Program-made: the position numbers and the translations under genes
In this document: positions 41,044-47,959 of the stretch, piece by piece
Position numbering within the stretch: the stretch's first letter is position 1
Layout: each line of letters starts with the position of its first letter
From: Phycisphaerales bacterium
Lineage (GTDB): Bacteria; Planctomycetota; Phycisphaerae; Phycisphaerales; SM1A02
Reading direction: 5' to 3'
Assembly: GCA_009691805.1 (NCBI GenBank)
Contig: SIAK01000015.1
Span: 1 to 54,628, forward strand
Length of the DNA stretch: 54,628 nt
Notes under the pieces: generated by a model
The model's input: the letters and a program-made list of their open reading frames with translations, nothing else
Told to the model about the DNA's origin: nothing
Database searches by the model: none

Positions 41044-41228
41044 GCTCAAAAAAGTCGGCGGAACCGCGTTGGAATCGACCCTTCGGCGTATGGACTCACG
41101 ATGGTTCGATGCGCGCTTCATGCACAATTCACGGGCATCCCACAGGGCAAGTTGCCTTGCGGCAAGTTGGGGTGTCGGGTAGCGTATCGCGACTCGGAAG
41201 GCATTCCGCCTCACCGTTGGAGATCACT

Positions 41229-42065
41229 ATGTCCAAGATGTTCTATTCGTTGTCTGAGGCTGCACAGAAACTCGGGAAGTCGGAGGCCGCCGTGCTCTCG
41301 ATGTCCGACAAGGGTCTCATCCAGAAGAACATGCACGAGGGACAGGTGAAGTTCCGCGTTGAGCAGATCGACCTCCTTGCAGATGGCGAACCAGTGCTCG
41401 GCAAGACAGGAGGACCGATCGGCCTTGCCGACAGCGGCAGCGGCTCTCCGATCAACGTTTCAACTCCAACTTCATCAAGTTCGCTCCTCGAAGAGTCCTC
41501 GATCGGACTTGCGGATACCGGCGCTGCGGGAAGCAGCATGGGCAAGCGCTCGCTCGCCAACGAAGACTCGGGCGTGAGCATCTTCTCTTCCGGTAAGGGC
41601 GGCGCGCGCGGTGGCGTCGAGATCGGACTCGAGTCAGTCGGCAGCGGATCGGGACTTCTCGACCTCACTCGTGAGAGCGAAGAGACCGCACTCGGCGCTG
41701 AACTTATCGAAGGCGTGTACGGCAGCGACGCCGCGAATGATCTCCCACCTCCAGGCGCGAGCGGCATCTTTGAGCCCGTCGGCGGTAGTGGAAGTTTCGG
41801 CGGCGGCATGCAGGGCGGCGCGACCTTTCAACCAGCGATTGAAATCTACGACGGCGCATGGAGCGGCGTTGGCATCGGACTCATGACTGCAGCAGTCGTC
41901 GGACTCGTGTGCGTTGCGGTCTCCGCACTCGCAATCGGCACGGGCGGCAGTTCGCAACTCGCCACATTCTTTGCAGAAAACATGCTTGTGTGGGTCGGTG
42001 GACTCGCGGGCGTGACTGCGGTGTTTGGCGTGCTCGGCTTCTTCCTCGGTCGCGCGACTGAGTAA
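41229..42065 (+). CDS. MerR/excisionase-type HTH protein with Gly/Ser-rich linker and C-terminal membrane anchor
   Basis: 278 residues. Residues 1-50 resemble a MerR/excisionase winged-helix domain (FYSLSEAAQKLGKSEAAVL, then VKFRVEQIDLLAD). Residues 55-200 are a low-complexity Gly/Ser linker with the repeated phrase IGLADSG / IGLADTG / IGLES. Two membrane segments follow (about 215-240 and 252-273), with a short loop. GGAG 6 bp before the ATG supports this start. A DNA-binding-like domain tied to the membrane could recruit DNA or a protein to the envelope; function unknown. The stop codon is followed at once by copy C of the structured 3' element and then psd. Confidence 0.75.
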   Translation: MSKMFYSLSEAAQKLGKSEAAVLSMSDKGLIQKNMHEGQVKFRVEQIDLLADGEPVLGKTGGPIGLADSGSGSPINVSTPTSSSSLLEESSIGLADTGAAGSSMGKRSLANEDSGVSIFSSGKGGARGGVEIGLESVGSGSGLLDLTRESEETALGAELIEGVYGSDAANDLPPPGASGIFEPVGGSGSFGGGMQGGATFQPAIEIYDGAWSGVGIGLMTAAVVGLVCVAVSALAIGTGGSSQLATFFAENMLVWVGGLAGVTAVFGVLGFFLGRATE

Positions 42066-42068
42066 GAG

Positions 42069-42131
42069 TGGAGCACTCGCGCAGGTTTCTGCCTCCAAGC
42101 AGGCAAGACGCTGCACTCACTTCAGACTCAT
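42069..42131 (+). repeat. Structured 3' element, copy C (module 1)
   Basis: Starts 3 bp after the HTH/TM stop codon. It matches copy B: GAGCRCTC, GCAGGTTTCT, inner stem (TGCCT/AGGCA here), CTGC, then CTTYRGACTCA. The outer stem GCAG/CTGC is shared with B while the inner stem differs in sequence but still pairs. Confidence 0.75.
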
Positions 42132-42152
42132 CCTGTGCACGCAAGGAGTTCG

Positions 42153-42815
42153 ATGCTGCTGACGCGATACGGATTCCGCGAATGGTTCATCATCACTGCG
42201 ATTGCCGCAGTGCTTCTCTTCGTTGCTGGGTACTTCGAACTCTATTGGCTTGCGATTGCTGCATTCGTGGTCTGGCTCGCGCTCGCGTCTTTCTTTCGCG
42301 ATCCCTTGTTTCGCAAGCCCGCAACCGACAATGCTTGCGATCTCGTGAGCCCTGCAGATGGACTTGTGAGCGCGATCATCGAAGTTCCACAACATCCAGC
42401 AACAGATGGAATGCCCGCAACAATCGTGCGCATCTACCTCTCGGTGTTTGATGTGCATATCAATCGCGCGCCCTGTGCCTGCACCGTTGAAGCTCTTGAT
42501 CACACTGCAGGCAAGTATCTCGATGTGCGCATCGAAGAGAGCGCCGCAGTCAACGAGCACATGCTCATGCGCTGCAAGACCACAACAAGCGGCATCGCCT
42601 TTGGCGTGAAGCAAATCGCAGGAAAAGTCGCGCGCGTGATCGTCAATCCACAGAAGCAAGGCAACACGCTCGCACGCGGCGAGCGCTACGGCATGATCAA
42701 GTTCGGATCAACGACGGAACTGATTTTCCCGACGAACGCAGTCGAATCCATCGCCGTCACCAAAGGCCAGCGCGTCAAAGGCGGCGTGACCGTGCTGCTC
42801 CGAATGCGGGCGTGA
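42153..42815 (+). CDS. psd: Phosphatidylserine decarboxylase proenzyme (short, archaeal-type)
   Basis: 220 residues. Two N-terminal membrane segments (ITAIAAVLLFVAGYFEL and ALAIAAFVVWLALA-like) are followed by LVSPADGLVSAI, YLSVFDVHINRAP, and the self-cleavage motif FGST at residues 184-187. Cleavage between G185 and S186 makes the pyruvoyl group. It decarboxylates phosphatidylserine to phosphatidylethanolamine at the membrane. AAGGAG 5 bp before ATG 42153 sets the start. Its partner pssA is not next to it. Copies C and B of the structured element lie on either side of the gene. Confidence 0.95.
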   Translation: MLLTRYGFREWFIITAIAAVLLFVAGYFELYWLAIAAFVVWLALASFFRDPLFRKPATDNACDLVSPADGLVSAIIEVPQHPATDGMPATIVRIYLSVFDVHINRAPCACTVEALDHTAGKYLDVRIEESAAVNEHMLMRCKTTTSGIAFGVKQIAGKVARVIVNPQKQGNTLARGERYGMIKFGSTTELIFPTNAVESIAVTKGQRVKGGVTVLLRMRA

Positions 42816-42822
42816 TGCATAG

Positions 42823-42872
42823 TTGAGCGCTCATGCAGGTTTCTCGCCGCAGCGGCGAAAACACTGCATTCT
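42823..42872 (+). repeat. Structured 3' element, module 1 of copy B
   Basis: Starts 8 bp after the psd stop. TTGAGCGCTC is followed by outer stem ATGCAG/CTGCAT (42833-42838 with 42864-42869) around inner stem TCGCCG-CAG-CGGCGA. It corresponds to 16825-16876 on the minus strand and 42069-42120. Confidence 0.8.
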
Positions 42873-42967
42873 CTTTCGACTCAGGCGCTGCGATGCATCG
42901 CAGACGCCTGAAATCCGGCGTGCACTTCAGCCTTTTTGTCCCCTCACCGACTCCGTCGGTAGTGGAG
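42873..42967 (+). repeat. Structured 3' element, module 2 of copy B
   Basis: 95 bp, about 95% identical to the complement of 16729-16824. It holds a near-perfect palindrome TCAGGCG-C-TGCGA-TGCA-TCGCA-GA-CGCCTGA, then CTTTTTG, then hairpin ACCGAC-TCC-GTCGGT. It lies between the convergent psd and GAF genes, in the psd sense direction. Confidence 0.88.
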
Positions 42968-42989
42968 AGGATGCTTACTGGCTCTGGGG

Positions 42990-44123
42990 TTATGCGGCGC
43001 GGCGGTCTTGGCCGAAGGACTCGTCGTCTTCGTCTTCATCAGCGGCGAGTGCTGGGAAGGTGAACTTGCTTCGATGATGGACGCGCACGATGCGGTCCAT
43101 CTGCTCGGCAAACACTGGTCGAAGTTCGTCGATGAGTGCGGCGAGATCGTCGCGGAATGCTTCGCTCGTGTGGCGGAAGAAGAAGAACACCGCGGTGCAC
43201 TCGCTGCCGTGATGCGCAGGAAACGCGATGAGTTCCGACTCTTCAAGCACACTGGCTTCGATACCAAGCGCTTTCACAAAGTCTGCGGTGTCAGCGAATC
43301 GGTAGAGGTCATCACTCGCTGCGAGTCGATCGCAGACTTCGCCTGAAAGACGATGCAAGAGCGGCTCGGCAGTAGCGCGAGGGCAATCGTAATTCACATA
43401 CGCGCCAAGCCCCCACTGCGACGGCTTCGAACCAGGGAGAAACACAGCAGCATTGGTTGCGCCGGTTTTCGTCAGCATGTACTCGAGCGCCGTGCGAAGA
43501 AGATCCTCAGGATCCAACTCCTGCGAGATCAGCCCACGGAACTCTCCTGCTGTCTTCGCGTGATCAACATCAGCGCTCGACCGCGCGGCATCTTCATGCG
43601 CCACGCGCACATTCGATGCTCCTGTCTCACTCGACATCGGCGAAGAGCCCGCGAGCCCCTGCAATTTCACGTGTCGGCTGTTGCGATCTCGTTCGCTGCA
43701 TGCGGCTGCAATAGCCGTGCGCAATCGGCGCGGCGCTTCTTCGCTGTCGAGATCGATCCAATCGCGATATCCCTCGCGCATCGCGGTGAGCAAGGCTGCA
43801 CTGCGAGCACGTGGACCAGCGATGACGAGATACGTTGTCGGAAGCAATCGACGCACGCGATCAGCAAGTGCTTCGCGGCGACGCGCGCTCACTTCGACGC
43901 TCACGAGCACAACTTCAGCGGCTTGCGATGCGAGGTGCATGAGCGCAGTCGATTCATCCTCGACAAATGCGAGATGAAACTCACCTGCAGGAAGTGAACC
44001 TTCAAGCGCGATGCGATTGACTTCAGGAAAGCCGACGCACAACACAATTGTTTTCACCTGCGCGCCTGAAGACATCGGATGCCCAACAGGATCGAAACCA
44101 TGATCAAAGTTCTGCGCTTCCAT
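42990..44123 (-). CDS. Pseudo-receiver plus GAF-like sensory protein
   Basis: 377 residues. GAGGAGGAGCGC before ATG 44123 sets the start. Residues about 20-135 have the alpha/beta rhythm of a response-regulator receiver (KTIVLCVGFPEVNRIALEG, VVLVSVEVS, TYLVIAGPRA), but the phosphorylation aspartate and acidic pair are replaced, so it is a pseudo-receiver. Residues about 195-355 look like a GAF domain (LDPEDLLRTALEYMLTKTGA, LIAFPAHHGSECTAVFFF). The acidic tail is DEDEDDES. It probably binds a ligand or partner without phosphorylation; the output is unknown. Confidence 0.7.
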   Translation of the reverse strand: MEAQNFDHGFDPVGHPMSSGAQVKTIVLCVGFPEVNRIALEGSLPAGEFHLAFVEDESTALMHLASQAAEVVLVSVEVSARRREALADRVRRLLPTTYLVIAGPRARSAALLTAMREGYRDWIDLDSEEAPRRLRTAIAAACSERDRNSRHVKLQGLAGSSPMSSETGASNVRVAHEDAARSSADVDHAKTAGEFRGLISQELDPEDLLRTALEYMLTKTGATNAAVFLPGSKPSQWGLGAYVNYDCPRATAEPLLHRLSGEVCDRLAASDDLYRFADTADFVKALGIEASVLEESELIAFPAHHGSECTAVFFFFRHTSEAFRDDLAALIDELRPVFAEQMDRIVRVHHRSKFTFPALAADEDEDDESFGQDRRAA

Positions 44124-44369
44124 GCGCTCCTCCTCAGCCTGCATAAGCCTCAGTTCGAGTGCGGAACGACGCACTGCGATGGGGCTCTCCTTCTGAGTTC
44201 GACACGAGCGCGCGTGACTTTCACTCGATCTCTCGATTCCATCCTCCAAAGCACGGATTCAGTTCACTCTGTGCGCCCTCGGTCGGGCTGAGAGTGTGCG
44301 TGGGCACGCGCAAGTCCTGTGCAATGCCCTGTTTGCAGGCGAATTCACGACATTCGTGAGAAATAGATT
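44124..44369. other. Intergenic stretch between tsaB and the GAF protein gene
   Basis: 246 bp without a convincing ORF. It contains small hairpins such as GCCTG/CAGGGC near 44325-44345, possibly a tsaB 3' structure, but no clear match to the structured 3' element. Confidence 0.4.
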
Positions 44370-45089
44370 TCAGCGTGCGCTGTCGCGTGCATTCCAGATC
44401 GTGACCGCTTCAGGCTCACGCGGATACAGCGGAGCAAGTTGCAGTGGATCCATCCATGCTCCTGCATCGGAGCATGCCGCAGCAACCGCGAGCAGCGCGC
44501 TCCCGTCGGCGCACAACGACTCGGAACACAGCCCGAGTTTCTGCGCAGCGTGAGTCAGTGTCGAATCGAGATTCGCGTCGTGCACCAACGCAATCGGCGC
44601 GTTCGAATCGCCGCCACCGAGCGATGCAACACACTCGGTCAGCGCCTCAACTCCGCCCGCGATTCCAACTCGCGCAAACTCCCATCGTCCATCGCGATAC
44701 ACGCACGCCGCAAACCATGCGGTGTCCCTCTTCGATGCGAGGGCAACGACGGAACGTGTACATCCGCGCACACGGCGCAATGCTTCCGCTTCGACGAACG
44801 CGCTAGGAATTGCGATCACGCGCAGACCAAGCGCGGCCGCGATCCCCTTTGCCGTCGCGATCGAAACGCGCAGACCTGTAAAACTTCCAGGCCCAACCGC
44901 GACGGCAACTGCGCACAGTTCAGATTTCGCAACGCCGCTCTCACGCAAAAGCGCATCAAGCTCCGCATAAAGCATGTCGTCGCCATGCGTCGTCTGACCG
45001 ACAAATGCGCGCACAAACTGCTGCGTGCCTTTCAGTAATGCGACGCAAGCGCGGCGTTGCGTGAGATCAAAGGCGAGCACACATCGCAT
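44370..45089 (-). CDS. tsaB: tRNA threonylcarbamoyladenosine biosynthesis protein TsaB
   Basis: 239 residues. The ASKHA fold start VLAFDLTQRRACVALL and the signature VAVGPGSFTGLRVSIATAKGIA are typical of TsaB. It is the non-catalytic partner of TsaD in making t6A at position 37 of ANN-decoding tRNAs. The C-terminal end LYPREPEA matches the family. It is third in an operon: the phosphoesterase gene ends 3 bp before it. Confidence 0.93.
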   Translation of the reverse strand: MRCVLAFDLTQRRACVALLKGTQQFVRAFVGQTTHGDDMLYAELDALLRESGVAKSELCAVAVAVGPGSFTGLRVSIATAKGIAAALGLRVIAIPSAFVEAEALRRVRGCTRSVVALASKRDTAWFAACVYRDGRWEFARVGIAGGVEALTECVASLGGGDSNAPIALVHDANLDSTLTHAAQKLGLCSESLCADGSALLAVAAACSDAGAWMDPLQLAPLYPREPEAVTIWNARDSAR

Positions 45090-45092
45090 CGC

Positions 45093-45998
45093 TCAATCTC
45101 CTTCGATTCGAAGATACGACGCGATCGGCACTGCGCGATCGATCGTCTGGTACGCAGTCGTCACGGGCTCCGCGAGATCGATCGGTAACACGCGGCCCTG
45201 TGGGTGATCACTTGCGAGCGTGATGAGTTTTCGAAACGGCGCATCGACACCATCGGGCACATGCATGTGACCGATGACGAACAACTTCGCGCCCCAAGCC
45301 GCGGCGAGCCGATCGAGTGAGACGTTGGAATGCCCTCGGCCCCACGTCATAAGAAACGCCGCGCCGAACGGACTCTCATAATCCTCTTCCACGAGATCGC
45401 GATCGAGCACGGTGAAATCAAACTGGTCGAGCGTTGCTTCGCCTGGTAATGAATGCGAGAAGTGCAGCCCTTGTTCCGTGCGAATCGCGACAGGCATCGC
45501 GGCGATAAACACATCGATCGCGTCAGCAACCGTGTCCGCTTCATCACCGAAAATCCACTCGAGGCCCGCGCTGAACTTCGCTGTCTGATCACCGCTGCCC
45601 TTGCTCACGCCATGACCGCGGTACTGCGAGAGTTCATGATTCGCAAGCACCGGATGCACCTGATGCGGGTACTCCAAGATCAACTCCGCAACACGGCCGA
45701 GCATTTGAAAGGACATATCCATGTCGTTGAGCAATCGATCGCCGTGAATCAACTCATGCAACGCGACATGGTTGTCTTCGCTTCGAGCAAGTTTCGCAAG
45801 GTCACAAATCGCTTCAAAATGCGGCAAATTGTCGTGAAGGTCGCCCGTGAGAAGCAATCGGCCACGCGAGGGAAGATGGATCGTGGAGTGTTTTCGAAAC
45901 CGGCACGCATGAAGCGCCGCCGTCGCTTCCTGCATGAGCGCGCACAAAGCATCCGCGTTGCGCATCCAAGCGCGCATGCGTCCGCGCGTCGCGCTCAC
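45093..45998 (-). CDS. Calcineurin-like metallophosphoesterase (PPP-like)
   Basis: 301 residues from a GTG that overlaps the upstream stop as GTGA. Metal-binding motifs are LTGDLHDN, LIHGDRL, LANHELSQ, a histidine in GLHFSHSLP, and FVIGHMHVPDG, resembling PPP-type phosphatases. In-frame ATGs at 45977 and 45965 are alternative starts. No signal peptide is visible, so it is cytoplasmic. The substrate is unknown. It is the middle gene of DUF1573 protein - phosphoesterase - tsaB. Confidence 0.85.
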   Translation of the reverse strand: MSATRGRMRAWMRNADALCALMQEATAALHACRFRKHSTIHLPSRGRLLLTGDLHDNLPHFEAICDLAKLARSEDNHVALHELIHGDRLLNDMDMSFQMLGRVAELILEYPHQVHPVLANHELSQYRGHGVSKGSGDQTAKFSAGLEWIFGDEADTVADAIDVFIAAMPVAIRTEQGLHFSHSLPGEATLDQFDFTVLDRDLVEEDYESPFGAAFLMTWGRGHSNVSLDRLAAAWGAKLFVIGHMHVPDGVDAPFRKLITLASDHPQGRVLPIDLAEPVTTAYQTIDRAVPIASYLRIEGD

Positions 45999-47062
45999 TT
46001 CGCGCTGCTTTCGGGAGTTGCGAGCAACGTAAATGGAATCCGACCACTGCCGGTTGCTGTCACGAGTTCAAGTTCACCTTCGATAGGACCACTCGCGCCT
46101 GCGATCGGTTCAAGTTTCACAACGACTACCGCGCCATCAGCGCCATGCGGTGTCACTGAGACAAGTGTCGCGGTGACATGTGCGACGAGCGAGCGAACGG
46201 ATTGCACTTCGCGAAACCGAGGATTCGTGATCTGCCCCTTCGCGGGCGGGTTGTAGTGTTCAAGATCAATCGACACTTCTGCAGGCTTGCCGAAGGATGC
46301 GCGCTCCGCATCCACGAGTTGATCTTTCACGATCCAAAATCGCTCATAGCGCGCGGAATCTGCCTTGGAACCAGTGCATTCATCGCGCACGCGGAGCGGA
46401 ATCGAAGGACATCCTGGATGATCGGTAAACACGAACCACCAGATCGGCATCTGTTCGCATGATTTCCCCGAGAGATCCCACAAGAGCGTGTACTCCGAGC
46501 GTGGCGCATCGGACTTCGGATCAAAGCCTAGGTAAGCGGGCTCCTTCCCACCCGACCGCAGGATGCGGAAGGTCGCGCCATCTTTCGAACGCAACTTCAC
46601 GACACCGCGCACATTCTCTTTGAGCGCGTCGCAGTACGGAGGATCCGCGAGCACGGGGAGTTGCACATCACCTTTGATGGTTGCGACCACGGGTGGCACT
46701 TGCCCCTCGAAGACGATCGTGACCTTCGCGTCCTTTTCGCCGGGCGCGCGTGGTGCTTTCAACGATGCATCAAGCGCGAGCGTTCCACCTGCGGCAATCA
46801 CACTGCCCACGATATTGCTGATGTCCGTGCACTTGCAATTCGGGATGGCGGCCTTCACAACAATCGGCTGGCTCGTGAGATTGCGAAGGAGGAAGTGCGC
46901 GGGATTGCGAGATGCAGGTCCGACTGGACCAAGCTCCACCACCGCAGGCTCCACCACCACCATCGCGCGCGCGGTTTGCGGCACAGGTTGCTGCGCGGCA
47001 ACCGTGCGCACACAAAGCAGCGAGAACGCGAGGAAGACGAGCGAAAGCACGCGCGAAAGCAT
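45995..47062 (-). CDS. Exported DUF1573-domain protein
   Basis: 355 residues. The signal peptide VLSLVFLAFSLLCVRTVAA is followed by a DUF1573 Ig-like domain (PAVVELGPVGPASRNPAHFL, then IPNCKCTDIS with its two cysteines). The remaining 220 residues contain four more cysteines and beta-rich segments. Such domains occur in many secreted planctomycete and Bacteroidetes proteins, with no known activity. A TACACT box ends 6 bp before ATG 47062. The stop overlaps the next gene as GTGA. Confidence 0.8.
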   Translation of the reverse strand: MLSRVLSLVFLAFSLLCVRTVAAQQPVPQTARAMVVVEPAVVELGPVGPASRNPAHFLLRNLTSQPIVVKAAIPNCKCTDISNIVGSVIAAGGTLALDASLKAPRAPGEKDAKVTIVFEGQVPPVVATIKGDVQLPVLADPPYCDALKENVRGVVKLRSKDGATFRILRSGGKEPAYLGFDPKSDAPRSEYTLLWDLSGKSCEQMPIWWFVFTDHPGCPSIPLRVRDECTGSKADSARYERFWIVKDQLVDAERASFGKPAEVSIDLEHYNPPAKGQITNPRFREVQSVRSLVAHVTATLVSVTPHGADGAVVVVKLEPIAGASGPIEGELELVTATGSGRIPFTLLATPESSAK

Positions 47063-47068
47063 GGCGGG

Positions 47069-47074
47069 AGTGTA
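47069..47074 (-). promoter_or_regulatory. Candidate -10 box (TACACT) for the DUF1573-tsaB operon
   Basis: TACACT on the minus strand ends 6 bp before ATG 47062, fitting a leaderless operon mRNA. A short inverted repeat (GGCGGGAG/CTCCCGCC) brackets it and could be an operator. Confidence 0.4.
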
Positions 47075-47140
47075 CGCTCCCGCCACTTGTTCCCGAACGC
47101 AGATCCCCTGCGAGGCGCAACGCGCAGGTCAATGCATTCC

Positions 47141-47890
47141 ATGGATATCGCAGCACTCTTCACGCCTGAGAATTTTCTCGCCCTCTCCACGCTGACCTTG
47201 CTTGAGATCGTCCTCGGTGTCGACAACATCGTCTTCATCGCGGTCTTGAGTGGACGACTTCCAGAATCGCAACAGCCGCGCGCGCGTCGCATCGGGCTTA
47301 TTGCGGCGATGGTCATGCGCATCCTGCTGCTTCTCTCCATTACTTGGGTCATGGGACTCGGCAAAGAAGTGCTCGCTTTCAGCGCGTTTGGACAGGCGCT
47401 GAGTTTCTCGTCGAAGGATCTCATCCTCATCGTCGGCGGCGCGCTGCTGATGGTGAAGGCCGTGCGCGAGATTCACCATCTCGTCGCAGCCACGGACGAG
47501 CAACGATCGACCACGACGCACACCTCGTTCACTTCCGTGATCGCGCAGATCGCCTTCATGGACATCATCTTTTCGCTCGACTCCGTCATTACTGCAGTCG
47601 GCATGGCCGACGATGTGTCGATCATGATCATCGCCGTCGTGCTCAGTGTGGTCGTGATGATGCTCGCAGCTGAACCGATTTCGAAGTTTGTGCAACGCCG
47701 CCGCTCACTCAAGATGCTCGCGCTCTCTTTCCTAATCCTCATCGGCACGATGCTCGTTGCCGAAGGATTCGGCCAGCATGTGTCCAAGGGTTACATCTAC
47801 TTCGCGATGGCCTTTGGCATTGGCGTGGAACTCTTGAACATGCTTGGTGACAGAATTCGCGCCAAACTCTCTCTCCTGAAAAAGTCCTGA
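47141..47890 (+). CDS. TerC-family integral membrane protein
   Basis: 249 residues with seven to eight membrane segments. The hallmark motifs are LLEIVLGVDNIVFIAVL near the N-terminus and IAFMDIIFSLDSVITAVGM in the middle, each with a membrane-embedded aspartate pair; the C-terminal ILIGTMLVAEGFGQHVSKGYIYFAMAF also matches. Members export metal ions such as manganese during protein secretion. An ATG at 47132, with AGG 4 bp upstream, is an alternative start. It is divergent from the DUF1573 operon and converges on the dockerin-bearing gene. Confidence 0.92.
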   Translation: MDIAALFTPENFLALSTLTLLEIVLGVDNIVFIAVLSGRLPESQQPRARRIGLIAAMVMRILLLLSITWVMGLGKEVLAFSAFGQALSFSSKDLILIVGGALLMVKAVREIHHLVAATDEQRSTTTHTSFTSVIAQIAFMDIIFSLDSVITAVGMADDVSIMIIAVVLSVVVMMLAAEPISKFVQRRRSLKMLALSFLILIGTMLVAEGFGQHVSKGYIYFAMAFGIGVELLNMLGDRIRAKLSLLKKS

Positions 47891-47904
47891 GCTCCAAAAG
47901 AAAA

Positions 47905-47932
47905 CGCGCGTGTCGGCGACCCGACACGCGCG
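47905..47932 (-). terminator. Terminator hairpin between TerC and propeller genes
   Basis: Perfect 12-bp stem (CGCGCGTGTCGG with CCGACACGCGCG), 4-base loop. On the minus strand it is followed by TTTTCTTTT, so it terminates the propeller gene. It begins 15 bp after the TerC stop and may serve both directions. Confidence 0.88.
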
Positions 47933-47959
47933 CATGGATGTGCATTCGAAGCTGACTGC

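Noticed and set aside
42873-42967. Integron attC site or insertion-sequence end
   Set aside because: The palindrome lacks the GTTRRRY/RYYYAAC core of attC, no integrase or transposase is nearby, and no target-site duplication is seen.
42823-43077. Small ORF over copy B, similar in translation to a minus-strand ORF at 16640-16876
   Set aside because: The similarity follows from the nucleotide repeat, the frames have no ribosome binding site, and changes between copies are not biased to third positions. Better explained as structured RNA.
44290-44369. Possible fifth copy of the structured element after tsaB
   Set aside because: A GCCTG/CAGGGC hairpin is present but the order of conserved blocks (CAAAT, TTTCGACTCA) is missing.
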